Below, piece by piece: positions 30,684 through 37,041 of a stretch of DNA of 37,041 bases (the first letter of the stretch is position 1; each line of letters opens with the position of its first letter). The position numbers and the translations under genes are program-made. Below the pieces are notes generated by a model, which saw only the letters and a list, made by a program, of their open reading frames with translations, was not told the origin of the DNA and ran no database searches. The stretch spans positions 1 to 37,041 of the forward strand of contig JAFQYM010000049.1 in assembly GCA_017406465.1 (NCBI GenBank), in the 5' to 3' direction. This DNA comes from Kiritimatiellia bacterium. GTDB taxonomy: Bacteria; Verrucomicrobiota; Kiritimatiellia; RFP12; UBA1067.

Positions 30684-32789
30684 TTATCTTCTCCAAGTCG
30701 TCTTCCAAGTCTGCGTTGGGCGAGAGCGATAGCCACCGCCACCATATCCTCCGCGGCCGGATGAGCCATAGCCACCATATCCGCCGCGGCCCGACGAGCC
30801 ATAGCCGCCGCCATAGTCGTAGCTCATCAAGCGACGCACCTCAACGAGATCGGTCGGTATCTCCTTGATGAACAAGCTCGGCTCGACAGGGAACATTCCG
30901 CCGTCTGGCATCTTCCGCATCATCGGCGAGCCAAGCCACAGGCGGTCCTTCGCCCGCGTCACCACGACATAGAAAAGACGCCGCTCTTCGGAAAGCCGAC
31001 CTTCCTCGCTCGCCTTCGGGCTCGGGAACATGCCCTCTGAACACCACGGCACGAACACGACCGGCCACTCCATTCCCTTCGCCTGGTGAATCGTCGAAAG
31101 CGTCATCTTGTCGGAATCGGGCTCGTTTCGACGCGCATCGAGGTTCGTCAAGAGAGCGACATCCGCGAGGAACGACTCAAGCCGATGCCGACCTGGGTTC
31201 TCCTCGTCTTCGTCGTTGCCATATTCCCCGCCCGCGATCTGCGCCGCGAGTTCCTTGATGTCGTCGAGACGGTCGTTCGCTTCCTGATCCTCCCATTCAA
31301 GATGAAGGTGGTCTTCGTAGAAGAAGTCGACGAAATCCTCGATGAGCTCGCCTATCTCGTCGTCCTTGAGATGGCCCTCCGCGTACGAGAAGCATTTCGC
31401 AAGTGCAGGCCAAAGCGGCTTCGCCTTTGCGCCGAGCATCCCGCCAAGCGCATCGCAGTCCTCGCGGCGCTTCGGGTCGAACGAGCGCGCAAGCTTCTCC
31501 CAGTACTTGCGGGCGCTCGCCTCGCCTATGCCGGGGAGGAGCGAGACGAATCTGAGGAACGAAAGTTCGTCGCCAGGGTTCACGAGAAGCCGCAGATATG
31601 CGAGCACGTCCTTGACGTGTATCTGCTCGAAGACACCAACGCCCGACGTTATGCGGAACGGAACCTTCGCGCGGGCGAGAGACATCTGCACGTCGATAGA
31701 CTGGAAGTGGCTGCGGTAGAGAACGGCCATGTCGCTCCAGCGGTAGCCGAGATCGTGATATTCGCGCACCCTGCGGAGAATCTCGTCCGCCTGTGCACGC
31801 CCGTCGTAGAGCTTGCAGATGCAGGGCTTCTCGCCCTGGCCGCTTCTCGCGGGGCGCAGCGTCTTCTCGAACTGGTTGGGCGCGTCGCGCATCACGACGT
31901 TTGCGACATTGAGGACGCCGGGGACGGAACGGTAATTGCGCTCGAGTTTCACGACGCGGCACCCTTCCCAGCGTTTCGGGAACTCCATGATGTTCTCGAT
32001 CTGCGCGCCGCGCCAGGTGTAGATGCACTGGAAGTCGTCGCCGACGGCCATGATGTTGCGGTGGCGCTCAGCGAGGATGTCGGTGAACTCCGCCTGAAGC
32101 CCGTTCGTATCCTGGTATTCGTCGACGAGAATGTGGAGGAAGTGCTCCTGCAGCATCTCGCGTATCCTATCCTGCGTCTTGAGGAGTTTGAGTCCGTTTT
32201 CAAGAAGGTCGTCAAAGTCCATCGAGTTGAGCTCGAGCTTTCGCGCGGCGTACTTCTCTGCGACCTTCGCGATTTCCTCTGGGTCGACGCCGGCGGTCTT
32301 CGTCTGCCACCTCGCGGCGATCATCTCGATCGGCTTTGACTCGTTCGCCGCCTCGGAGATCATCTTCGCGACGACTTCCTTTTTCGGGAAGTCCTTCGGG
32401 TTCTTCGCAACCGCCTTTATGATTTCTCCGACGAGCTTCTTCTGGTCGTCCTCGTCGAGAATCTGGAAGCCGCTCGAATAGCCGATGGAGCTGCCGTAGC
32501 GCCTGAGGAGCCGCGCGCATATCGAGTGGAAGGTGCCAGACCATATCGACGCGACCTCGTCGCCAACGAGCTTTTCGGCACGCTCGCGCATCTCGCGCGC
32601 GGCGCGGTTGGTAAAGGTAAGAAGAAGTATGCGATCGGCGGGAACGCCCTGCTCTATGAGAAACGCGACGCGGTGGACGAGCGTGCGCGTCTTGCCGGTT
32701 CCTGCGGCCGCGAGCACGAGGAGAGGCCCTTCGCCCGCCGTAGCCGCCGCGCACTGCTCGGGGTTAAGCAATTTCGAGAAATCTGTCAT
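30684..32789 (-). CDS. uvrD: UvrD/PcrA-type DNA helicase with Gly/Arg-rich tail
   Basis: A 701-residue superfamily 1A 3'-5' helicase. Motif I AAAGTGKTRT (27-36), motif Ia LLTFTNRAAREM, motif II LVDEYQDTN, motif III AVGDDFQCIYTWRGA, motif IV LERNYRS, then TIHQAKGMEWPVVFVP and YVVVTRAKDRLWL (motifs V-VI). The usual C-terminal tail (Tudor-like in PcrA) is replaced by about 45 residues of Tyr/Gly/Ser/Arg repeats (YGSSGRGGYGG twice). ATG 32789 is chosen because it follows TGGTATAAT by 7 bases; a TTG at 32795 would overlap the leader. It acts in excision repair or replication restart. It has its own promoter behind tonB. Confidence 0.95.
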   Translation of the reverse strand: MTDFSKLLNPEQCAAATAGEGPLLVLAAAGTGKTRTLVHRVAFLIEQGVPADRILLLTFTNRAAREMRERAEKLVGDEVASIWSGTFHSICARLLRRYGSSIGYSSGFQILDEDDQKKLVGEIIKAVAKNPKDFPKKEVVAKMISEAANESKPIEMIAARWQTKTAGVDPEEIAKVAEKYAARKLELNSMDFDDLLENGLKLLKTQDRIREMLQEHFLHILVDEYQDTNGLQAEFTDILAERHRNIMAVGDDFQCIYTWRGAQIENIMEFPKRWEGCRVVKLERNYRSVPGVLNVANVVMRDAPNQFEKTLRPARSGQGEKPCICKLYDGRAQADEILRRVREYHDLGYRWSDMAVLYRSHFQSIDVQMSLARAKVPFRITSGVGVFEQIHVKDVLAYLRLLVNPGDELSFLRFVSLLPGIGEASARKYWEKLARSFDPKRREDCDALGGMLGAKAKPLWPALAKCFSYAEGHLKDDEIGELIEDFVDFFYEDHLHLEWEDQEANDRLDDIKELAAQIAGGEYGNDEDEENPGRHRLESFLADVALLTNLDARRNEPDSDKMTLSTIHQAKGMEWPVVFVPWCSEGMFPSPKASEEGRLSEERRLFYVVVTRAKDRLWLGSPMMRKMPDGGMFPVEPSLFIKEIPTDLVEVRRLMSYDYGGGYGSSGRGGYGGYGSSGRGGYGGGGYRSRPTQTWKTTWRR

Positions 32790-32796
32790 CCTCAAT

Positions 32797-32802
32797 ATTA
32801 TA
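32797..32802 (-). promoter_or_regulatory. Extended -10 box of uvrD
   Basis: ATGGTATAAT on the minus strand, seven bases before the ATG at 32789. A leaderless message is implied. Confidence 0.65.
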
Positions 32803-32825
32803 CCATACCGCAGCGCCCAAAGGGC

Positions 32826-33506
32826 TCACTTGAGCTTGAAGTCGAGCTTCAGGCGGGCGGTAGAGGCGACAGGCGAGCCGCCGGACTTCGCGGGCGTGAA
32901 TCGCGCCGCTCTCGCCGCGCGAACGGCCGCTTCGTCGAGCTCGGGAAATCCGCTGGGCGAAACGATGTCGACGCGGTCAACAATTCCTGCGGCGTTCACG
33001 CGAATTTCAAGGACCACGTCGCCCTGCTCGCCGCGTTGCCGCGCGCCCTTCGGATAATCGGGACGAATCGTCTTGCGCGGCTTCGGCGGCGCGTCGATCT
33101 TTGCCTGTTTGGGCGCCACGGCGGGCACTGGCTCCGCGGAAGGATGCTCCACCTTCGGCTTCTCCGGCTCTGGTTTCAGCTCGGGCGTCTCCATTTTCTC
33201 ATGCTCCGGCTCGGGTTCCGCAAGCTTCGGCGCTTCGGGATCTGGTGGCGGCGGGTCTTCTGCCCTTTCGGCTTCCGGTGGTTTTTCCTCACGCGGTTTC
33301 GGCGGTTCGACTTCGGGAGCCGCAGGCATTGTCGGCGAAACTGCCGCGGTCTCGTCTTCGTTTTCAGCGAAGGAAAGATCTACGCTTGAAAGGTCGAGGG
33401 TGGCAATGGTCGTCGGGCCTGGCGCATACTTCATATAGGCGACGATCCCCACGGCAACCAAGCCATGAACCGCGACAGAAGCACCAACCGCAATCGAGAA
33501 TCTCAT
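32826..33506 (-). CDS. tonB: TonB-family energy-transducing protein
   Basis: A 226-residue protein: an N-terminal membrane anchor (about 4-24, SIAVGASVAVHGLVAVGIVAY), a Pro/Glu-rich spacer with a few Lys (about 50-150: EPPKPREEKPPEAE, EPEPEHEKMETPEL) that spans the periplasm, and a TonB C-terminal domain (about 150-226, IRPDYPKGARQRGEQGDVV, then LEIRVNAAG). It should pass energy from ExbB/ExbD to outer-membrane receptors, of which none is in the window. The spacer is strongly acidic, unlike the Lys/Pro spacer of E. coli TonB. ATG 33506 follows AAGGGG and starts at the anchor; an earlier ATG at 33551 would read through palindrome B. Confidence 0.92.
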   Translation of the reverse strand: MRFSIAVGASVAVHGLVAVGIVAYMKYAPGPTTIATLDLSSVDLSFAENEDETAAVSPTMPAAPEVEPPKPREEKPPEAERAEDPPPPDPEAPKLAEPEPEHEKMETPELKPEPEKPKVEHPSAEPVPAVAPKQAKIDAPPKPRKTIRPDYPKGARQRGEQGDVVLEIRVNAAGIVDRVDIVSPSGFPELDEAAVRAARAARFTPAKSGGSPVASTARLKLDFKLK

Positions 33507-33527
33507 TTCCCCTTTTCCAACGAAATT

Positions 33528-33588
33528 AACCGTGTAGAACATGCAGAACATGCAGAAACTCTACACGATCTACATGTTCTACATGGTT
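33528..33588. repeat. 60-bp palindromic repeat, copy B
   Basis: It lies between exbD and tonB. Compared in reverse complement with copy A, the outer 22 bases on each side are identical over the aligned 59 bp. The central 15 bp read TGTAGAGTTTCTGCA where copy A has TGCAGAAACTCTACA, its exact reverse complement. Confidence 0.85.
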
Positions 33589-33619
33589 CAAAAAAAGATA
33601 TTGTAGCTGACTCATTTTA

Positions 33620-34015
33620 CTAATGAACAGACCCCTTGACTTGAAAAGCGGCTTTCTCCACTCCTGCGGCCTTTAGCGCGGAAAGAAGCTCTATCCCTGT
33701 GCCAAGCGACGACTTCCTGTCGCCAGAAATAAGGACAGGGAGATTCATCTTAACGGCATTGAGCTCCCTCACGCGCGAGACTATCGCGTCGCGCTCCATC
33801 GGCATTCCGTTCAGCTGCATCGAGTCGTCGGGAAGAATCGTGACGACTATCCGCTCGCCTTTTTCCGCGGCGCCTGCAGCATCAGGGAGATCGACCTTAA
33901 GCCCCTTGTGAACGGACATGTCGAAGATGCAGTAGATGAAGAAGACAAGCACGAGGAACATGACGTCCATAAGCGACATCATTTCAAGCCGTGCTCCTCT
34001 TCTTCTTTTTTTCAT
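33620..34015 (-). CDS. exbD: ExbD/TolR biopolymer transport protein
   Basis: A 131-residue protein with the basic N-terminus (MKKRRRGARLEMMSLMDV), a single membrane helix with the functional Asp (SLMDVMFLVLVFFIYCIF) and a periplasmic domain (VVTILPDDSMQLNGMPMERD, VLISGDRKSS). It works with ExbB as the proton-driven motor for TonB. ATG 34015 matches the usual family start but has no Shine-Dalgarno; ATG 34060 would add 15 residues encoded by the REPIN-like hairpin. The whole exbB-exbD gap is filled by that hairpin. Confidence 0.92.
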   Translation of the reverse strand: MKKRRRGARLEMMSLMDVMFLVLVFFIYCIFDMSVHKGLKVDLPDAAGAAEKGERIVVTILPDDSMQLNGMPMERDAIVSRVRELNAVKMNLPVLISGDRKSSLGTGIELLSALKAAGVEKAAFQVKGSVH

Positions 34016-34028
34016 TACTGTGTCATAA

Positions 34029-34104
34029 GGGTCAGACCCCTCTGACACAGTAGTTGACACAGCTAAAGCTGCGTCGAACTACTGCGATCAGAAAGGTCCG
34101 ACCC
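34029..34104. repeat. REPIN-like inverted repeat in the exbB-exbD gap
   Basis: Two arms of about 36 bases, GGGTCAGACCCCTCTGA... and its imperfect inverse ending GGTCCGACCC, surround a 4-base loop. Arms share the CAGTAGTT core. The ends are like the GGTCTGACC-type REP sequences that RAYT transposases move; no transposase is present here. Confidence 0.75.
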
Positions 34105-34108
34105 TGTT

Positions 34109-34468
34109 TCATTCCTCGACTTTCGAATCAAGCACATTGTACGGGAAAAGGAGAATCAGCGATGCGATAAGCCCCGCCGCGGTCGTGATAAGCGCCTCGC
34201 CGATGCCGGCGGTAGCCGCAAGAGGATTGGCGTCAGTGCCGTTCAGCGCACCGAATGTCTGCATGATTCCGATAACTGTGCCGAGGATGCCGAGCATCGG
34301 CTCGGCGGTAATGATCGTCGAGACAATCGTCAGCCCCTTTGCGTTGACCCGCCCTGCGCGGAACTCAAACGCCTTCCAGATGAGGATCGCGAGCCCGAGG
34401 ATGGAAAGCCCCAGGATCGGCCACATGACCGGCCCGCCCTTCAAGAAAACATCAACAAGCTTTGCCAT
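34109..34468 (-). CDS. exbB: Very short ExbB/TolQ-type proton-channel protein
   Basis: Only 119 residues, about half the size of E. coli ExbB. One helix near the N-terminus (VMWPILGLSILGLAILIWKAFEF) is followed, after about 15 residues, by the conserved family core TAEPMLGILGTVIGIMQTF and IGEALITTAAGLIASLILLFPYNV. The large cytoplasmic loop is missing. The conserved core has the Thr and Gly residues of the channel helices. It probably forms the motor with the ExbD encoded next. The ribosome site is GAGG within a stretch of CGCAGAG repeats. Truncation is possible, but the remaining parts are well preserved and the frame is clean. Confidence 0.88.
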   Translation of the reverse strand: MAKLVDVFLKGGPVMWPILGLSILGLAILIWKAFEFRAGRVNAKGLTIVSTIITAEPMLGILGTVIGIMQTFGALNGTDANPLAATAGIGEALITTAAGLIASLILLFPYNVLDSKVEE

Positions 34469-34470
34469 GC

Positions 34471-34503
34471 GTCTCTGCCTCTCTGCGACTCTGCGCCTCT
34501 GCG
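34471..34503. repeat. CTCTGCG short tandem repeat upstream of exbB
   Basis: CTCTGC(G/C) recurs four times with 7-9-base spacing on plus (CGCAGAG on minus), lying between the prenyltransferase-repeat gene and exbB and holding the exbB ribosome site. Similar CGCAGAGG strings are common low-complexity intergenic repeats in several phyla. Confidence 0.6.
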
Positions 34504-34513
34504 TTAAAAATCC

Positions 34514-35575
34514 CTACCGACACAACTCAAGCGCGAGAAGCGCGAACGACGTGCAAAGCACAGGATCCGACTCCCAGAAGCGGTTGTTCTCGTTTGCCCA
34601 GCTGCCGTCCTCCCTCTGAAGAGCAATGATCTTCGTCGAAAGCTCCTTCTTCCAATCGTGATCGCCAACCTTGTCGATCTTCGCCGCGTCGAGCGCACGC
34701 GTCATGATGTCGTAGAAGTAGTAGAGCCCCTGGTTGCCCATGCCGGGGTTCTCGTCGACCGACCAGTTCCTCTCCATCCACTCCACGGACTGCCTTACGC
34801 GTGGATCGCCCTTGTCGAGCTTCGCGGAGCACATCGAGAGAACCGCCGCGTACGTCATCGCGCCGTAGGCCCTGAGCGACACCTTCCCCTGCGCGTTCGT
34901 GGCCGTACCGCCCTGGGGCGTCCTGTCGTTGTACGCCGCGCCACCGGCATCGGGACCTTCCTTCTTCATCAGGTTCTCGACGAACGCGAGCGCCTTGTCC
35001 CAGTCGAGGTCGACGCGCTTGCCGCCTTCGCGGAACTCCTCCAAAGAGGCGGTCTTTGCCATCGCCGAAAGCGCGTACGACGTGTTGGAGAGATCGGCAT
35101 AGCGGCGACGCGAAACCTTGTCGTACCCAAACCCGCCAGCCATCGTATCGTCGCCCGTGAGCTGCGACGAGGCGACATACTCGCGCGCCTTCAGAAGCGG
35201 CGCGGTCGGAGCGAGCTTCGAGTCGAAGAGCGCGGAGAGGCACACGGATGTGTTGTAGTTGCCGAGCCCCGAGCCGCCACGACCGGGTTTCGGAACATAG
35301 AAGCCGCCGTCCTCGCGCTGCGTGCCAAGGACGAACTTCGCCGCCTTCTTCTTCGCCTCGACGACCGTCTCGCTCGCGTCTCCGCAGCCGCTCAGCGCCC
35401 AGAGGGGAAGCGCCGTCAAGGCCGGCATCTGCGCATCGGAGAAATGGCCGTCCGCCTGCTGGTTCGCGAGCAGGTACTTTGCGCCCTTCGCGATCGACGC
35501 CTCAAGCGGCGTAACGTCCGCAAGGGCAATCCCCGCGACCAGCGCAAACACAGCGCAGCTTACAATCTTTTTCAT
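34514..35575 (-). CDS. Secreted prenyltransferase/squalene-cyclase repeat protein
   Basis: A 353-residue protein from ATG 35575, which has a perfect AAGGAGG; an upstream ATG at 35605 precedes that site and is rejected. A signal peptide (MKKIVSCAVFALVAGIALA) leads to an alpha/alpha barrel of QW-like repeats (LANQQADGHFSDAQMPALTA, TQREDGGFYVPKPG, LQREDGSWANENNRFW, then DPVLCTSFALLALE). The catalytic DxDD of squalene-hopene cyclases is not seen, so it is not a normal cyclase. Such exported proteins are frequent in PVC bacteria next to ExbB/ExbD genes. Here it sits between htpX and exbB in one likely operon. Its role is unknown; binding or scaffolding is possible. Confidence 0.85.
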   Translation of the reverse strand: MKKIVSCAVFALVAGIALADVTPLEASIAKGAKYLLANQQADGHFSDAQMPALTALPLWALSGCGDASETVVEAKKKAAKFVLGTQREDGGFYVPKPGRGGSGLGNYNTSVCLSALFDSKLAPTAPLLKAREYVASSQLTGDDTMAGGFGYDKVSRRRYADLSNTSYALSAMAKTASLEEFREGGKRVDLDWDKALAFVENLMKKEGPDAGGAAYNDRTPQGGTATNAQGKVSLRAYGAMTYAAVLSMCSAKLDKGDPRVRQSVEWMERNWSVDENPGMGNQGLYYFYDIMTRALDAAKIDKVGDHDWKKELSTKIIALQREDGSWANENNRFWESDPVLCTSFALLALELCR

Positions 35576-35601
35576 CGTACATGCCTCCTTCTTCAATACT
35601 A

Positions 35602-36510
35602 TCAAACGCCGGTGTCGGGCGGAAGGTTCATCAGTGCATTGATGCGGTCGTCAAGCGACGGGTGCGATGCAAAGAGCGAAGCGTGCTTGCCGCTTATGCC
35701 AAACGCCTTGAGCGAGTCGGGGAGAACGCCCGGCTGGAGGTTCCCGAGGCGGCGGAGCGCGGCGATCATCGGCGCGGGTGTGCCAATGAGCCGAGCAGAC
35801 CCGGCATCAGCGGCGAATTCGCGACGGCGACTGTACCACATGACGACAATCGAGGCAAGGATGCCGAACGCTACCTGAAAGAGCTGGACGGTGAGATGAT
35901 AGATGGCATAACCGCCGGCGCTACGCCGATTGCGGCCGCTGTCGAGCGCACGTGAACTGTGTATCACCGACGCAAGCAAGTGCGCAAAGAAGATGACGAA
36001 CGTGTTGAGGACTCCCTGGGTGATGCCCATCGTCACCATGTCGCCGTTCGCGACATGCGAGATTTCGTGGCCAAGGACGCCGCGAAGCTCCTCGCGCGTC
36101 ATCTGTCCCATGATATCGGTCGAGACTGCGACGAGCGCGGAATTCTTGAACGCACCGGTGGCGAACGCGTTTGCCGCGCCCGGGTAGATCGCGACCTCGG
36201 GCGTCTTGATGTTCGCGCGGCGCGCGAGGTCTTCGACGGTTGAGACGAGCCAGCGCTCCGCCTCGCCCTCTGTGCCGTCTATCGTGCGGCACTTCATCGA
36301 CGTCTTTACGATGGTCTTGGAGAGCAGCAGAGAGATCACCGAGCCCGCCATGCCGAAGATGAACGAGAACACCAAAAGCGGCGCATAGCCGCCTTCTCCA
36401 AGTTCTGCGGCAAGGTCAACGCCCAAGAGTCCGCAGACAATCGTCGCGACGATAGTCAACGTCGCGACCGCCGCAATATTGACGACAAGGAACAAGAATA
36501 TCCGTTTCAT
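35602..36510 (-). CDS. htpX: HtpX-type membrane zinc metalloprotease
   Basis: A 302-residue M48 protease for quality control of membrane proteins. Two N-terminal helices (6-30 and 43-63) precede the zinc motif GHEISHVANGD (His148, Glu149, His152); the third ligand is Glu in SRRREFAADAGSARL (about residue 232). Two more helices lie between. The typical YPGAANAFATG and VAVSTDIM segments are present, and SHPSLDDRINAL closes the chain. ATG 36510 follows TGGTATAAT by seven bases, so the mRNA looks leaderless. The prenyltransferase-repeat gene begins 26 bp after its stop. Confidence 0.95.
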   Translation of the reverse strand: MKRIFLFLVVNIAAVATLTIVATIVCGLLGVDLAAELGEGGYAPLLVFSFIFGMAGSVISLLLSKTIVKTSMKCRTIDGTEGEAERWLVSTVEDLARRANIKTPEVAIYPGAANAFATGAFKNSALVAVSTDIMGQMTREELRGVLGHEISHVANGDMVTMGITQGVLNTFVIFFAHLLASVIHSSRALDSGRNRRSAGGYAIYHLTVQLFQVAFGILASIVVMWYSRRREFAADAGSARLIGTPAPMIAALRRLGNLQPGVLPDSLKAFGISGKHASLFASHPSLDDRINALMNLPPDTGV

Positions 36511-36517
36511 GCCGACA

Positions 36518-36523
36518 ATTATA
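36518..36523 (-). promoter_or_regulatory. Extended -10 box of htpX
   Basis: TTTGGTATAAT on the minus strand with seven bases before the htpX ATG, just past the stop of the trmJ-like gene (36541). No Shine-Dalgarno fits. Confidence 0.65.
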
Positions 36524-36540
36524 CCAAAAATAGGGTCGCG

Positions 36541-37041
36541 TTAAGCGTTTGCTGGGCTGTTCTTCTTGGCCCAGATCGCCTGGCGGGCGACTCCGAGCAT
36601 GAGAGCGGCGTCGTCCCTCGTCACCACTCCGCGAGAAAACACGCGGTGGAAGCCCTGCATGAAGTGGTCGGCCTGCTCGGGCTTCATGAAGCCGATTTCC
36701 TGAAGCATCGCCGACCAGTTCTTCATGAGCTGCATCTTCTGCGCCTGCGGCGCGGGCGGCGCCTTTTCGTGCGGCGGAACGTACCGCCCCGTCGCCGTGA
36801 AGAGCTCGTAGCACGTTATGAGAACCGCCTGCGAGAGATTTATCGAAGTATACCCCTCGTCGACGGGAATCCTGATAAGGTGCGTGCACTGCGCGACTTC
36901 TTCGTTTAGAAGCCCCTTGTCCTCGCGACCGAAAACAACGGCGACAGGCCCCGTCTCGGCGATTGAGAGAATGTCGGCCGCGCAGTCGCGCGGCGCCTTG
37001 ACGTGCTGGCGGTAGAGTCCCTCGCGCGCGGTCGTGCCGAC
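36541..37041 (-). CDS. trmJ: TrmJ-like tRNA 2'-O-methyltransferase, N-terminus cut by window edge
   Basis: The last 166 residues of a SpoU-family (SPOUT knot) methyltransferase. Visible are VAVVFGREDKGLLNEEVAQC (motif 2) and LIRIPVDEGYTSINLSQAV (motif 3), which form the AdoMet-binding trefoil knot. A C-terminal helical extension of about 95 residues (MQLMKNWSAMLQEIGFMKPE... GVARQAIWAKK) is typical of TrmJ, which methylates position 32 of tRNAs; a more general TrmH-like role cannot be excluded without the N-terminus. The gene ends 30 bp before the htpX start. Confidence 0.88.
   Translation of the reverse strand, partial: VGTTAREGLYRQHVKAPRDCAADILSIAETGPVAVVFGREDKGLLNEEVAQCTHLIRIPVDEGYTSINLSQAVLITCYELFTATGRYVPPHEKAPPAPQAQKMQLMKNWSAMLQEIGFMKPEQADHFMQGFHRVFSRGVVTRDDAALMLGVARQAIWAKKNSPANA

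Noticed and set aside
33530..33551. TonB start at ATG 33551
   Set aside because: The added residues (MFCMFYTVNF) are encoded by palindrome B; the AAGGGG ribosome site and anchor helix fit ATG 33506.
1..37041. tRNA, rRNA, CRISPR arrays, complete insertion sequences
   Set aside because: No T-arm-like GTTCRANNC pairings with acceptor stems, spaced direct repeats or transposase genes were found by reading both strands.

Overview
The window comes from a high-GC Gram-negative bacterium. The best fit is the PVC superphylum, and within it a Kiritimatiellota-like lineage. The reasons are the mix of secreted glycan-active lipoproteins, very large repetitive beta-helix surface proteins, a secreted prenyltransferase-repeat protein beside exbBD/tonB, a DUF1080 protein and a tiny AURKAIP1/COX24-type ribosomal protein. 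This is a judgement from gene content; no rRNA is present to confirm it. Almost everything lies on the minus strand; only a two-component pair (23490-26185) is on plus.

Layout. 1-4196: a glycan operon in which a lipoprotein with two DUF1080 domains and a xylose-isomerase-like TIM barrel precedes a secreted GH2 beta-galactosidase that runs off the left edge. 4242-7673: housekeeping genes mutS, a 29-residue COX24-type protein and long-form hisG. 7837-9309: an AAA/DUF4143-type ATPase behind a duplicated palindromic operator, then a DUF2235 gene remnant. 9455-12127: a GH106-type rhamnosidase lipoprotein. 12187-20685: a tightly packed surface operon, in order of transcription a phase-variable beta-helix protein, a second beta-helix protein, a C10 (streptopain-like) protease and a secreted glycerophosphodiesterase. 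20973-26185: a second glycerophosphodiesterase with an OPA-family (GlpT/UhpC-like) transporter, divergent from a HisKA_3 histidine kinase and a NarL-type regulator, an arrangement that recalls UhpABC. 26406-30596: glnS, a polytopic membrane protein, a DUF212/PAP2-like protein and a Nif3-like protein. 30684-37041: uvrD/pcrA with a Gly/Arg-rich tail, tonB, exbD, exbB, the prenyltransferase-repeat protein, htpX and the 3' end of a trmJ-like methyltransferase gene.

The most striking signal is an 11-G tract (20647-20657) inside the signal-peptide region of the first beta-helix protein. The signal peptide and body are fully open but have no usual start codon in frame. Removing one G joins them to an ATG at 20685, which lies downstream of a good promoter. 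This looks like an on/off slippage switch, caught OFF, at the head of a four-gene surface operon.

Other recurrent signals are these. An extended -10 promoter, TGGTATAAT, precedes many genes, and in several the ATG follows after only 6-9 bases, which implies leaderless mRNAs. Two 60-bp palindromic repeats have central 15 bp that are reverse complements of each other. A REPIN-like hairpin fills the exbB-exbD gap. A shared 12-mer flanks the glycerophosphodiesterase/transporter operon. No tRNA, rRNA, CRISPR array or complete mobile element was seen.
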